Source: Cytobacillus eiseniae
GTDB lineage: Bacteria > Bacillota > Bacilli > Bacillales > Cytobacillaceae
Reading direction: 5' to 3'
Length of the DNA stretch: 64,000 nt
Assembly (NCBI RefSeq): GCF_017874625.1
Contig: NZ_JAGIKZ010000010.1
Coordinates: forward strand, 1-64,000
The notes beneath the pieces are model-generated. The model worked only from the letters and a program-made list of their open reading frames with translations. It did not search any database and was not told the origin of the DNA. A program made the position numbers and the translations under genes. Each line of letters starts with the position of its first letter. Position 1 is the first letter of the stretch. This document shows, piece by piece, positions 43,746 to 52,563 of this stretch.

Positions 43746-45352
43746 CCAGCAATATCTCGCTTATTATAACCAGTAAAGCCAATTACAGATAACCCAATGG
43801 CAATCAACGTTAAAACTCCCATTGTCATAACATTCATGTCATCTATTGGGATTTGTGGAATATAGCTAAATACCGACAAGTTATTCATCCATACGGGAAA
43901 GTCGAGCAAATCGCCAAGATAGACAACAACGAAACAATAAACAACATAAAGCCAAACAACACCAGTAAGCTTTGGAACAGCCCCAACCAATAAAATTGTT
44001 AATGCAACGACCACCCATATCGCTGGTAAATAAACATAAGCAGATGAGAAAGTAGTCACAAATGATAATGGCTCATCCATTACCGAACCACTAACCGACC
44101 ATAACCCTAGTGCAACTAGTGATTGCATAATAAAACTTACAACAACCGCTAGGAAGAAATGACTCCCTAACACACGCGTTCGAGAAACTGCACGACTATA
44201 AAAGTTCTCTGTGAGATTCTTTGTTTCTTCCCCTTTTAACTTTAATATAACCATTACTGCTGGGATAAGACTGATTAAAGACATAATCGCCATTAATAGC
44301 GTTAAAAACTGCTCAGTCAGTGAATAATCTGACTCTGCTTCTATAAATGCTTCCATAAATTCAATGTCTGCAAAATACGCTTCTAAATCACCCAAGATCG
44401 CACCAAAAGAACTACTTAATAGAAACAAACCAATTGCCCATGCGATTATATTCGTACGTTGTAATCGAAAAGTAAGGCCGAGTGATGTTTGTAAAAAGGC
44501 TGAAGCATTTTTCCTTCCTTTTCTTGCTGCTATGAAGCCAGACCCTAAATCACGAATGGACTGTAAATAAAAAGCGACAAATCCAACTACTAGTGCAAAG
44601 ACAAATGAGACGATAACTGGCCACCAATCATTCCCTGCAAATACGCCTGTTCTGACCGTCCAGCCAAGTGGTGAAAGCCATGACAATGCTTCACTGCTTA
44701 CATCTCCAATGGCACGTATAAGGTAAGCAATAATTAAAGCCATAAAAGAAAACATCGTCGTTCCTCTTGATGTTTCTGAAGCTTGCGCAAAAATGGCTGT
44801 TAAGGCAGCAAACACAAGACCTGTTGCACCTAGGATGGCACCATATAAGAAAGAACCTTCTACTCCTATGCCTTCTATCCCTAGAGAAGCCAAACCAACC
44901 CCTATTAAAACAGCAAGTAAAATATTTGTAGATACAATCACAATCATCGCTGCACTCGCATACGACAAACGGCCAACAGAAAGAGCTCGAATCATTTCAA
45001 TACGGCCATCTTCCTCATCTGCACGCGTTGTCCGTCCTACAAGTAAAATACTCATGATTCCTACCGCAATGGCTGTAAAGAGTAGCATTTCATTGGCAAA
45101 CATCGCACCAACAGAGTTTACATATTCATCGATTTCATAGCCTGGTCCAAGCATGGCGATCATCGCCGGATTATCCATTGTGAAAGAAGCAGCCTGCCTT
45201 GATTGTTCATCTTTATAAATACTTGGATATGCCGCAGCGACAGACAAGGTGATGACAGTCAAGCTAATTAACCAGACAAGGATTTTAAATCGTTGCTGTC
45301 TAAAAATGAACCGTGTTAATGTCTTCGTCCCTTTAAAATATTGCGTACCCAT
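43742..45352 (-). CDS. ABC-2 type drug exporter permease
   Basis: 536 residues with about twelve hydrophobic helices in two similar halves, the layout of large ABC-2 permeases exporting polyketide or ionophore antibiotics (tetronasin type). The N-terminal half includes FIFRQQRFKILVWLISL, and a second RLQRTNIIAWAIGLFLLSSS repeats the pattern near residue 300. Its ATG lies one base inside the ATPase stop codon region, so the pair is coupled. The substrate cannot be inferred. Confidence 0.85.
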   Translation of the reverse strand: MGTQYFKGTKTLTRFIFRQQRFKILVWLISLTVITLSVAAAYPSIYKDEQSRQAASFTMDNPAMIAMLGPGYEIDEYVNSVGAMFANEMLLFTAIAVGIMSILLVGRTTRADEEDGRIEMIRALSVGRLSYASAAMIVIVSTNILLAVLIGVGLASLGIEGIGVEGSFLYGAILGATGLVFAALTAIFAQASETSRGTTMFSFMALIIAYLIRAIGDVSSEALSWLSPLGWTVRTGVFAGNDWWPVIVSFVFALVVGFVAFYLQSIRDLGSGFIAARKGRKNASAFLQTSLGLTFRLQRTNIIAWAIGLFLLSSSFGAILGDLEAYFADIEFMEAFIEAESDYSLTEQFLTLLMAIMSLISLIPAVMVILKLKGEETKNLTENFYSRAVSRTRVLGSHFFLAVVVSFIMQSLVALGLWSVSGSVMDEPLSFVTTFSSAYVYLPAIWVVVALTILLVGAVPKLTGVVWLYVVYCFVVVYLGDLLDFPVWMNNLSVFSYIPQIPIDDMNVMTMGVLTLIAIGLSVIGFTGYNKRDIAG

Positions 45353-46266
45353 TACAAAGATCCCTCCACTCTAGATTTAGAGTGCTCTGCTCCTTGATAA
45401 TGTCGCATAAATAAATCTTCTAATTTTGGTGGGGCACTTTCTAATTTCAAGATGCCAAACTCTGAGATGTAACGAATGACAGCATCCATTTCCTCTGTAT
45501 CCACTTGGAATGTGAGCGCTGAATCGTTCTTTTCTATATTATGAATACCTTTCCGTTCTTTTAGTGAAGGAATTGGTTCTTTCGTTTCAATCGTTAAATT
45601 CGTACGAGTTAAGTGACGTAATTCATCTAAAGTACCTGTTTCAATCATTTTCCCTTGACGGATAATCCCGACTCGATCACATAACTTTTCTACCTCTGAT
45701 AAAATATGACTGGATAAGAGTACACTTTTACCCGCTCTTTTCGCTTCTAGTACACATTCCTGGAAGATGTGTTCCATCAACGGATCCAGTCCTGATGTCG
45801 GCTCATCCAAAATAAACAGATCAGCATCTGAAGCAAATGCAGCGATTAACGCAACCTTTTGTCGATTCCCTTTCGAATATGTCCTGCTCTTTTTCGTTGG
45901 ATCAAAATTGAATCTCTCGATTAATTCTTCACGCTTTCTGTAATTTGTACTTCCATTCATTTTCATGAAAAGGTCAATCACTTCGCCCCCAGATAAAGTC
46001 GGCCATAGATTTACATCACCAGGCACGTAAGCAATCCGCTTATGAATATCAACCGCATCCGACCATACATCTTTCCCAAAAATCTTTGCCTCTCCTTGTG
46101 TCGCCTTTAACATGCCAAGTAATATTCGAATCGTCGTTGATTTCCCTGCCCCGTTCGGCCCAATGAAACCATACACTTCCCCTTCATTTACTTCCATATT
46201 TACACCATCTAAGGCAGTAAACTTACCGAATTTTTTTGTTAAATGGGTTGCTTTTAAAATTGTCAT
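45352..46266 (-). CDS. ABC-2 type drug exporter ATPase
   Basis: 304 residues, DrrA/CcmA group. Walker A GPNGAGKSTT near residue 36, signature variant YSKGNRQKVALIAAF near 136 (SKGNRQ rather than SGGQ, common in this group), Walker B LFILDEPTSGLD near 155, switch histidine SSHILSEVEKL near 187, and a C-terminal DUF4162-like regulatory domain from about 225. First gene of the operon; divergent from the TetR gene, with inverted repeats between them. Confidence 0.92.
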   Translation of the reverse strand: MTILKATHLTKKFGKFTALDGVNMEVNEGEVYGFIGPNGAGKSTTIRILLGMLKATQGEAKIFGKDVWSDAVDIHKRIAYVPGDVNLWPTLSGGEVIDLFMKMNGSTNYRKREELIERFNFDPTKKSRTYSKGNRQKVALIAAFASDADLFILDEPTSGLDPLMEHIFQECVLEAKRAGKSVLLSSHILSEVEKLCDRVGIIRQGKMIETGTLDELRHLTRTNLTIETKEPIPSLKERKGIHNIEKNDSALTFQVDTEEMDAVIRYISEFGILKLESAPPKLEDLFMRHYQGAEHSKSRVEGSL

Positions 46267-46307
46267 TTATCTTTCTCCTCCTTTATTTATGAAATATTTT
46301 TATCTAT

Positions 46308-46358
46308 ATAGTTCATAATATACAAAAGTTGATTCATCTTCAATAGTTTATGAACTAT
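46308..46358. promoter_or_regulatory. Putative TetR operator pair
   Basis: ATAGTTTATGAACTAT (46343-46358) is a dyad with 6-bp perfect arms and a 4-bp centre. ATAGTTCATA at 46308-46317 matches the reverse complement of its TATGAACTAT half. Both lie between the divergent ATPase and TetR genes. Confidence 0.6.
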
Positions 46359-46410
46359 TTTTATTGTTCTATTACATTTTTTTTATTAAACTAACTATGA
46401 GGTGAAAGAA

Positions 46411-46995
46411 ATGGATGGTTTTGAAAAACGTAGGGAGCAAAAGAAAAAGGATATATTAACAGCTGCATTAGCCTTATTTATGGAATACGGAATTCAAAAG
46501 GTATCCATTGCAGAAATAGCAAAAAAGGCAAGTGTATCTCAAGTTACCATCTATAATTATTTTGAAAGCAAAGATAATTTAGCCCAGTTCGTTTTTAAAT
46601 TTTATGTCGATAAAGTATGGGATGAACAAAAAAAGTTCCTAGAGAGCGACCTTCCTTTTAATGAAAAAATAACAAAACTGATGTTTGAAAAAGGCGCCAT
46701 TATCAATCAAATAAGTGAAAAGTTTCTACAGGATTTTATGAAGGATTATGCCAGTGGACAAAGCTATGTTGAAGAATTATATATAAATGAAGCCCTCCCG
46801 CTCTTTATCGAGTTTTTTAATAATGGAAGAGAACAAGGATATATTGATTCATCCATATCGAATGAAGCCATTTTATTATATTTACAGATGTTTCAAGAAT
46901 ATATGCAACGTGAACACTTTGCCCAAATGACCATTCCAATAGCAGAGGAGTTAACAAAGCTTTTCTTTTACGGTATAGCTGGAAAAAGTGAATAA
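46411..46995 (+). CDS. TetR/AcrR-family regulator of the ABC-2 exporter
   Basis: 194 residues, usual length. Helix-turn-helix at about residues 25-48 (SIAEIAKKASVSQVTIYNYF, followed by ESKDNLAQFVF). The effector domain is mostly helical and carries FYGIAGKSE at the end. The ATG at 46411 follows GAGGTG; a GTG at 46402 is in frame. Divergent from the exporter operon with shared inverted repeats, so it most likely represses it and itself. Confidence 0.9.
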   Translation: MDGFEKRREQKKKDILTAALALFMEYGIQKVSIAEIAKKASVSQVTIYNYFESKDNLAQFVFKFYVDKVWDEQKKFLESDLPFNEKITKLMFEKGAIINQISEKFLQDFMKDYASGQSYVEELYINEALPLFIEFFNNGREQGYIDSSISNEAILLYLQMFQEYMQREHFAQMTIPIAEELTKLFFYGIAGKSE

Positions 46996-47047
46996 AAAGT
47001 CTGTCACATGCCAGCGTTGATTACTTATTTGGATAAAAAATGAATAT

Positions 47048-47140
47048 ATTGGACGTTTTCTTTGATTTATTGGACAAAAAACAAATATATTCGCCGTCAT
47101 CATTATTATATTGGACAAAACGATAAGAATATTCGCCATT
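47048..47140. repeat. 41-bp repeat, locus 2
   Basis: ATTGGAC at 47048, 47069 and 47110 and ATTCGCC at 47089 and 47131. The last two units keep the 41-bp spacing of locus 1 (40431-40545) and the same orientation; the first is shortened to 21 bp. Located between the convergent TetR and MFS genes. Confidence 0.8.
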
Positions 47141-47160
47141 CGCATATAACTGCCTATACA

Positions 47161-47198
47161 AAGAAAAGGGAACGCCCCCAATTGGGTACGTTCCCTTT
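47161..47198 (-). terminator. Terminator of the MefA-like MFS gene
   Basis: Perfect 10-bp stem AAAGGGAACG (47165-47174) with CGTTCCCTTT (47189-47198), then TTCTTTG on the minus strand. Confidence 0.8.
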
Positions 47199-47208
47199 GT
47201 GCTGTTCT

Positions 47209-48453
47209 TTATGATTCTTTCAATACCGGTTTTCCCGCTTCAATTAAACCTTTATTTCGGCCTAATAGAATCGCTAATACAATAATAAATACACCAGTCC
47301 CCATGAGCAGCCATTCAATTCGAATAAAATCTGCGATGGGACCAAATATAAGCATTCCGAGCGGCATCATCGAGGTAGAAATCATGCCCATGACGCCAAA
47401 GACTCTTCCTAAATAGGCTTCTTCTACTTTCTCCTGTAACAGTACCGTGCCTGGTGTACTAAATATAGGCATAGCTACTCCGAATAAGCCCATGAAGGCT
47501 AAATAAATCCAAAAAAGCGGAACGATACCAAGGGCAAGTGTGCAGACACCCATAATCACACTTGCAAAAGCCATCGTTTTGACTTTATTTTGAAAGCCAC
47601 CCCAAGAGGCGATTATCCCCCCACCAACCATCATGCCAATAGAAAAGGCGATCTCAATTGCAGATAATCGCCACACATCATCACCAAAGCTGCGTGTAAC
47701 CTGTAGCGGCGTCAAAAATGATGCTGGTGCCATTAAAACAAAGAATACGGCAAAGAATAGAAAGAATTTTTTCAGAAAATCATGGGAATTTACATATTGT
47801 AACCCTTGTTTAAAGTCACTAAAGTAGCTTGTAGTTTGTTTTTCTGCTGCCTTCTCATGTACTGATATTTTCAAGAAGGCAAGTAAAGTAATAATGGCAA
47901 TGGCTGCTGTAATCACATCGATAAAAAAGATGATTTCAATCGAAGTCACAGCTAATAATGCTGCACTGACCATTGGAGAAACGAACATAATAACAGCTTG
48001 AATGCTTCCATTTGCTCCATTCACCTTAGTCAGCTTATCCTTGGGGACAATTTGCGGTAAAATTGCACCGACAGCTGGCATCTGAATGCCTGTTCCAAAA
48101 GCCCGAACTGCTGCCATCACAAAAAGCAACCAAATCGCATCAAATCCCATTATAAAGAGAATAGCAAGAACAAGAGTAGCAATTGCTATTAGACTATCTG
48201 CTAGAATAATTAACATTTTCCGATTATAACGATCTGCCCAAACCCCTGCAATCGGAGATAAAATAAAAGTCGGAATAAACCCACATATAATATACAAGGT
48301 CATCATCAAACCTGATTCTGTCGTGAGCGTAATATGCCACATAATGGCGTATTGAACTAAAGACGAACCAAAAAGTGAAATGGTTTGACTTGTTAAAAAC
48401 AAAATAATATTCTTTAACCAATTCTCCTTAAGATTGTTAGTTACTGCATTCAT
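47209..48453 (-). CDS. MefA-like MFS macrolide exporter
   Basis: 414 residues, about twelve helices, drug-H+ antiporter group DHA3. It shares with MefA the pattern of the first helix (TSQTISLFGSSLVQYAIMW), PIAGVWADRYNRKMLIILAD near residue 68, AFGTGIQMPAVGAILPQIVP near 118, and KVEEAYLGRVFGVMGMISTS near 335. Upstream there is a promoter, a leader peptide very like ErmDL and a terminator, so macrolide-inducible expression is likely. The ribosome binding site is weak (GAGTGA). A GCGC-type hairpin element lies in the long leader between attenuator and start codon. Confidence 0.85.
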   Translation of the reverse strand: MNAVTNNLKENWLKNIILFLTSQTISLFGSSLVQYAIMWHITLTTESGLMMTLYIICGFIPTFILSPIAGVWADRYNRKMLIILADSLIAIATLVLAILFIMGFDAIWLLFVMAAVRAFGTGIQMPAVGAILPQIVPKDKLTKVNGANGSIQAVIMFVSPMVSAALLAVTSIEIIFFIDVITAAIAIITLLAFLKISVHEKAAEKQTTSYFSDFKQGLQYVNSHDFLKKFFLFFAVFFVLMAPASFLTPLQVTRSFGDDVWRLSAIEIAFSIGMMVGGGIIASWGGFQNKVKTMAFASVIMGVCTLALGIVPLFWIYLAFMGLFGVAMPIFSTPGTVLLQEKVEEAYLGRVFGVMGMISTSMMPLGMLIFGPIADFIRIEWLLMGTGVFIIVLAILLGRNKGLIEAGKPVLKES

Positions 48454-48536
48454 TCACTCAACCACTCATTTCTATTCGTTTTTTATATTTCCCTTACAAT
48501 CACGATCATGATACCTACCCTTTTAAAGACAACAAC

Positions 48537-48684
48537 AAAAGCGCAGGCGCCTTGATCATCGCCGTACAAACTGGAAGGACTGCGACTGAGATAAAGGAAA
48601 CACGGTGAGCGATAGCGAACCGATGTTGACTTATCGTAGGGAGTAGTACTGAAGTTTGATAGGCGATAGGCGCCGAAGCTGGAC
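48537..48684. repeat. GCGC-type hairpin element, copy B
   Basis: Begins AAAAGCGCAGGCGCCTTGAT, ends with GGCGCCGAAGCTGGAC. Stems: GCGCC/GGCGC, ATCGCC/GGCGAT, CAAACT/AGTTTG. Same ends as copy A (18025-18146) with compensating changes inside. It lies in the predicted untranslated leader of the MFS gene. Confidence 0.8.
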
Positions 48685-48742
48685 TTAAATGAAACTATTC
48701 TCATTTTATACACAACATGCGATTATATCATTTCTCTAAATA

Positions 48743-48768
48743 CAAAAAAGAGGGAAACTCCTCCCTCT
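48743..48768 (-). terminator. Attenuator terminator of the MefA-like gene
   Basis: Minus-strand stem AGAGGGA/TCCCTCT (7 bp, loop of 6) followed by TTTTTT. It lies about 90 bp after the leader-peptide stop and about 290 bp before the MFS gene, with no gene ending nearby, as expected for an attenuator. GGAAAC upstream (48798-48793) could pair with GTTTCC in its 3' half. Confidence 0.75.
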
Positions 48769-48860
48769 CTTTAAAATAACCGTCAAATAAAGGTTTCCTT
48801 AAAAATAGACAGACCAATCCCGTGGCTCTGAACATAGGCAGAGCTCTCAAACGTATTTAA

Positions 48861-48905
48861 TTACCGTGTGAAAATTGGGAAGCGTAATTTCATTGATGCT
48901 GTCAA
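48861..48905 (-). CDS. ErmDL-like macrolide-sensing leader peptide
   Basis: Fourteen codons from a TTG start: MTASMKLRFPIFTR. GGAGG lies 8 bases upstream. The known ErmDL leader of Bacillus is MTHSMRLRFPTLNQ, the same length, with nine of the first ten positions identical or conservative. The Arg/Lys-X-Arg motif (KLR) that stalls macrolide-bound ribosomes is at residues 6-8, the same place as in ErmDL. No erm gene follows; the downstream gene is a MefA-like exporter. Confidence 0.8.
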   Translation of the reverse strand: MTASMKLRFPIFTR

Positions 48906-48938
48906 AGGGAAAACCTCCATTTCTTTATAGATGGGAAT

Positions 48939-48967
48939 ATAATAGCAAATGTGTGCCATTCCTACAA
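48939..48967 (-). promoter_or_regulatory. Promoter of the macrolide leader and MFS gene
   Basis: Minus strand -35 TTGTAG (48967-48962), 17-bp spacer, -10 TATTAT (48944-48939), about 35 bp before the leader start codon. Confidence 0.65.
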
Positions 48968-49155
48968 GGGGGCAAAAACAGATCGATGCATTTTATCCAC
49001 TAAGGGAACCGATATAAAATTAGCTGCATTATCTTAGAATATATGTAAATCAGTGGGATAAACTCTTCTTTTCAAAACACTCGTTGTTACTTTTTTTAAG
49101 AAAATGATCGCATTTGACACCCCTATTATAGGTAAATGCAGAAAGAGTGAAGTTT

Positions 49156-49335
49156 ATGCATAAAAATGACCTCGGGTACCAATCCGCTTATTATGTTAGC
49201 TTAGGAACGAATCTAGATCAAACGAGACTAAATGTAGGGATTCACAGCTCTACGAATGTGACTGCTTTCAACCAAGAAACTGTTTTTAAGGTTATTCTTG
49301 AAGTAAATCCAAACTATGTTATAAGTTTATATTGA
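49156..49335 (+). CDS. Hypothetical 59-residue protein
   Basis: Reading frame from ATG 49156 (in-frame GTG at 49147) with AAAGAG upstream at a slightly long distance. The peptide begins MHKNDLGYQSAYYVSLG and has no signal peptide or long hydrophobic stretch. No family is recognised and no terminator follows. It may be a real small gene or chance. Confidence 0.35.
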   Translation: MHKNDLGYQSAYYVSLGTNLDQTRLNVGIHSSTNVTAFNQETVFKVILEVNPNYVISLY

Positions 49336-49406
49336 TTTTGAGGAAAACAAAGGGAAATCCATAACCATAAAGAATTTCCCAATCATACTATTCAAATTCT
49401 TTGTTT

Positions 49407-49823
49407 TTAATGATTCGAAATAGATTCATTTAAACTGAGCATTTTTCCGATTAGGATATTTTGTACAAAAGGTAGGTTCCCATTAAGGATGGCTTCAATT
49501 GTTTCTTCTGTCATTTCAGCCCCATCTTTACTAACCGCTATGACTGCAACTCCAGAAATACGACTATTTGCCGATAGTTCACCTATTCCAACTTGAGTAA
49601 TGAGAGCATCTTGAATATATGATGGAAAACCGAATGTGAAATAGTAATTTTCGTCTGAATGATTGATCATTTCATAATCAAGTTCCAGTTGAATTCGATC
49701 ATCGGATTCAGTTATTTCACTGTGAGATTTTATTATTTCATAGGCTGTTTTCTCATTACAGGCAGTCAGAATCATACAGATTAAAAGAATAAACGATAAT
49801 AGTAATAAATTTATTCCTTTCAA
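49407..49823 (-). CDS. Hypothetical lipoprotein
   Basis: 138 residues. Signal peptide with lipobox ILTAC (cysteine near residue 22) followed by a mainly polar mature part (NEKTAYEIIKSHSEI onward) with alternating strand pattern. TTG start supported by GGAGGGG 5 bases upstream. No family recognised. It lies 14 bp after the GNAT gene, so it is probably the last gene of a NUDIX-GNAT-lipoprotein operon. Confidence 0.7.
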   Translation of the reverse strand: MKGINLLLLSFILLICMILTACNEKTAYEIIKSHSEITESDDRIQLELDYEMINHSDENYYFTFGFPSYIQDALITQVGIGELSANSRISGVAVIAVSKDGAEMTEETIEAILNGNLPFVQNILIGKMLSLNESISNH

Positions 49824-49837
49824 TAGATCCCCTCCAT

Positions 49838-50290
49838 CTATTCATCCAACTCCCGCGTTAAACGAATCATATCTCTGCACCATATCCCATTTTCAAAAAT
49901 CTGATTCTCATAGTTTCGTATGAAATAGTCTTGATCAATACTAGTCAGCCTAAATCCGCATTTTTGATAAAGTGCTAATTGCCCTATACTTGAATTTCCC
50001 GTTCCAACCTCGATTGTTTTATACCCCTTTTCTTTCGATCGTTGTACCGCATCCATTATTAGCTGCTTCCCAATCCCTTTGCCTTGTTCACACTTAGATA
50101 CAGCAATATTCACTAATTCCACCGTTGCTGGCCTTGTTGACAGCAGAACATAAACACCTATGATTTCTTTCTTTTTTTCGGCAACATAACATTCGCCCCG
50201 GTTTAAATATTCCTCTATCATTTTTTGAGATGGATCGGCCAATAACAATAAATCAATTGGAAATCCTTCATTCAATTTTCTAACCTTCAT
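49838..50290 (-). CDS. GNAT-family N-acetyltransferase
   Basis: 150 residues. The acetyl-CoA-binding motif is clear: VELVNIAVSKCEQGKGIGKQ near residue 60 (pyrophosphate loop QGKGIG), then LIMDAVQRSKEKGYKTIEVGT and LYQKCGFRLTSID near 115. The ATG at 50290 follows AAGGAG by 5 bases; an extension to 50335 overlaps the NUDIX stop. Substrate unknown. It sits between NUDIX and lipoprotein genes in one operon. Confidence 0.88.
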   Translation of the reverse strand: MKVRKLNEGFPIDLLLLADPSQKMIEEYLNRGECYVAEKKKEIIGVYVLLSTRPATVELVNIAVSKCEQGKGIGKQLIMDAVQRSKEKGYKTIEVGTGNSSIGQLALYQKCGFRLTSIDQDYFIRNYENQIFENGIWCRDMIRLTRELDE

Positions 50291-50324
50291 TTTTTCTCCT
50301 TCCCAAATACCATGATTAACTATT

Positions 50325-50789
50325 TTAATTAACATCCCCTAAGTACACGGGGGTTTGCTTACCTGCAATGTAGTCTAATAAATATTCACGCATTGATTGA
50401 GGATAAACCCTAAAATTCAACAACTCTGATAAAGGCAGCCATTCAACGCCAATTTGTCCATCATCCGGTACAGTCCCATTCCCTATCTCTTTGCTTCCTT
50501 CTATCACCTTGCACAAAAACATATATTCTGTTTGATGTATTGCTGAATCAAATGCAAAATGCTCATGATTTTTTCCAATATATTCTCGAATAAATAGCAA
50601 ATCACCAATTTCTACGTCAGCATTAATCTCTTCAATACATTCTCTTTTTAACGTTTCGTGAAGATTTTCTCCATGCTCTTGACCGCCGCCAGGTAATATA
50701 AAATAGTAGCCTTCTTTATCTTGTTTTTTAATCGCTAACAGCTTATTCTCTTGAACAATAAGAGCCTTTGCTGAGTTCCTAATCGCCAT
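50325..50789 (-). CDS. NUDIX hydrolase
   Basis: 154 residues. The NUDIX box runs from about residue 34: GGGQEHGENLHETLKRECIE followed by EINADV, fitting GX5EX7REUXEEXGU except alanine-asparagine near the end. It cleaves nucleoside diphosphate-linked compounds; the substrate is not predictable. The ATG at 50789 has AGGAGG 9 bases upstream; an ATG at 50798 abuts that site. First gene of the small operon. Confidence 0.88.
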   Translation of the reverse strand: MAIRNSAKALIVQENKLLAIKKQDKEGYYFILPGGGQEHGENLHETLKRECIEEINADVEIGDLLFIREYIGKNHEHFAFDSAIHQTEYMFLCKVIEGSKEIGNGTVPDDGQIGVEWLPLSELLNFRVYPQSMREYLLDYIAGKQTPVYLGDVN

Positions 50790-50841
50790 TTTAACCATCC
50801 TCCTAAAACTTTTCTTTTCTCTATCTTATAATAGACGCCAA

Positions 50842-50887
50842 ATAAAAAGGCAAAATCCCCTAACAATTCACGTTAAAAAATTTGCCT
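50842..50887 (-). terminator. Terminator of the ribbon-helix-helix gene
   Basis: AAGGCAAA and TTTGCCTT form the outer stem (50848-50855 with 50880-50887), loop containing CCCC, then TTTATTT on the minus strand. Confidence 0.65.
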
Positions 50888-51039
50888 TATATTTATTCGC
50901 TCTATTTATTTCTAAAATAGGAATGGCACCCATTTAATATTAAAACAAGTTTCCCGCTAAGAGCCAATCTTGCTCAAAGCTTGATTAACGAACCCTTTAT
51001 GACTTTCTTGCATTTATTAAAATAACCTTGACTGCTAGC

Positions 51040-51444
51040 CTACCCGTTCTTCGGGTTATCACCAATTAATCCGAACAAAAACATTTGAGAAAAAGCGTAT
51101 ACTTTATACGTTTTTGATACAACTGAAGGAATTGTCAAATCGTGATCTAAATAAGTATTTAGAATTAACTGCGTGAATTCCTTTTGATCTGTTAATGCAT
51201 ATTCCTGTAATTGTTTGACAAATTCCTTGCTTACCTTTTCCCTTCCACCAAGATCTTGTTGTAATCGGTATCCCGCCCTATATAGTTCAGCAGCTAAATC
51301 TTCATCAGATTTTTGGTGTTCAGCTACATAATTCGAAATCCAATCACGCATAAGGGACGACGTATCTTTATTATTTTCCTTTGCAATCTGTTGAAAACTT
51401 TCTTTTAAATTTTTTGATATACGTATTTGCAAATTCGCATCCAT
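51040..51444 (-). CDS. Ribbon-helix-helix protein with unknown C-terminal domain
   Basis: 134 residues. The first 45 residues (ANLQIRISKNLKESFQQIAK onward, then SLMRDWISNYV) match a ribbon-helix-helix DNA-binding domain of the CopG/RelB kind. The remaining 90 residues are helical and end KTYKVYAFSQMFLFGLIGD; no family recognised. AAGGGAG precedes the ATG at 51444. Such domains occur in antitoxins, but no toxin gene is next to it; it may be a stand-alone repressor. Confidence 0.7.
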   Translation of the reverse strand: MDANLQIRISKNLKESFQQIAKENNKDTSSLMRDWISNYVAEHQKSDEDLAAELYRAGYRLQQDLGGREKVSKEFVKQLQEYALTDQKEFTQLILNTYLDHDLTIPSVVSKTYKVYAFSQMFLFGLIGDNPKNG

Positions 51445-51738
51445 TTTCAAATTCTCCCTTCGTTTGAATAATTAAATTCTACTACATGCGTATACACAAC
51501 GTCAATACATTGTAATTACACTTATGATAATTAAGATCATAAAACATCTAATTTTCCCATCATCCATCACCCGCATGTATAAGGCATCCGTTAACAACCT
51601 CTTATTGTATAAAAGAAAAGGACTGAATCCGAAATGGATCAGTCCAAATTACTTTATTATTACATATAACCTTGAATAAAAATTAATGAAAAATCAATTT
51701 GCCAATTGCCATTTGCACGGTGAGCTGTCTATGCAAAC

Positions 51739-52308
51739 TCACACACTCAACGAGCCTCGGAAACCTCTAGCACCATAGTACGAGTCCGCTCCGTTATGAT
51801 ACACAAAGACGTATCCAAAGCGAAAATCACAAAAAAGGGCACCGCCAAGTTCTCTGACTTCAGAAGGGGTTTGCACCCAGCTTGATGTTTTCTTATCGAA
51901 ATTCTCAAGCTTCTGCAAGTCTCGGTATTGCTTTTCTGTTAACATTTCAATCCCCATCGCAGTTGCCATGTCAACTGCACTATTTTCTGGTTTGTTTTTC
52001 TTCCTTGCCTCCAGTGCTTCACGGTCATAGCAAACACTTCTGCGGCCTTTCGGACTTTCCGCTGAACAATCACAAAAAGTATATTCATCTTTTTTTTCAT
52101 CATAATGAATAACATCTGGTTCACCATCGGTTACTTCCATTTCATTAAGCGACCAGAGTTTATCACGATTAGCCTCTAGCTTCGCTTGGACTTTAGTCCA
52201 TTCAAGCCCTTGATGGCGGTGCATATTTTTCTCAAAACGGCCCTTCAACACATTAAGCAATTCTTCGCATTGCTCCGATGATAGTTCACTTTTCACACTT
52301 CTTGTCAT
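51739..52308 (-). CDS. DUF4256 family protein
   Basis: 189 residues. The sequence fits DUF4256 throughout: RHQGLEWTKVQAKLEANRDK near residue 31, YDEKKDEYTFCDCSAESPKG near 68, DMATAMGIEMLTEKQYRDLQ near 112 and the C-terminal VFVYHNGADSYYGARGFRGS. The conserved cysteine/histidine residues hint at an enzyme or metal site, but no function is known. The ATG at 52308 follows AAGGGGG by 8 bases. Monocistronic. Confidence 0.85.
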   Translation of the reverse strand: MTRSVKSELSSEQCEELLNVLKGRFEKNMHRHQGLEWTKVQAKLEANRDKLWSLNEMEVTDGEPDVIHYDEKKDEYTFCDCSAESPKGRRSVCYDREALEARKKNKPENSAVDMATAMGIEMLTEKQYRDLQKLENFDKKTSSWVQTPSEVRELGGALFCDFRFGYVFVYHNGADSYYGARGFRGSLSV

Positions 52309-52563
52309 GCAAGTTTCCCCCTTATTGTTTTTACTTATATTCATTTAAGTATGTCTAGATAGTTAGACTATTATAATTAATTATTAATCAATTTCAATTC
52401 CTCTTGCAAGTTTGTCCTTATTTAGCCTACTACTTTTTAAAATTAGATCATTCATCATAACCAAGTATAAGTGAATGAAGAATTTTTACTGTAACCTATA
52501 TTCTGTATGATACATTAATATATAAGCAAGCTTGTATTGAGAAAGTTGAATAGCAGGGGGGGA

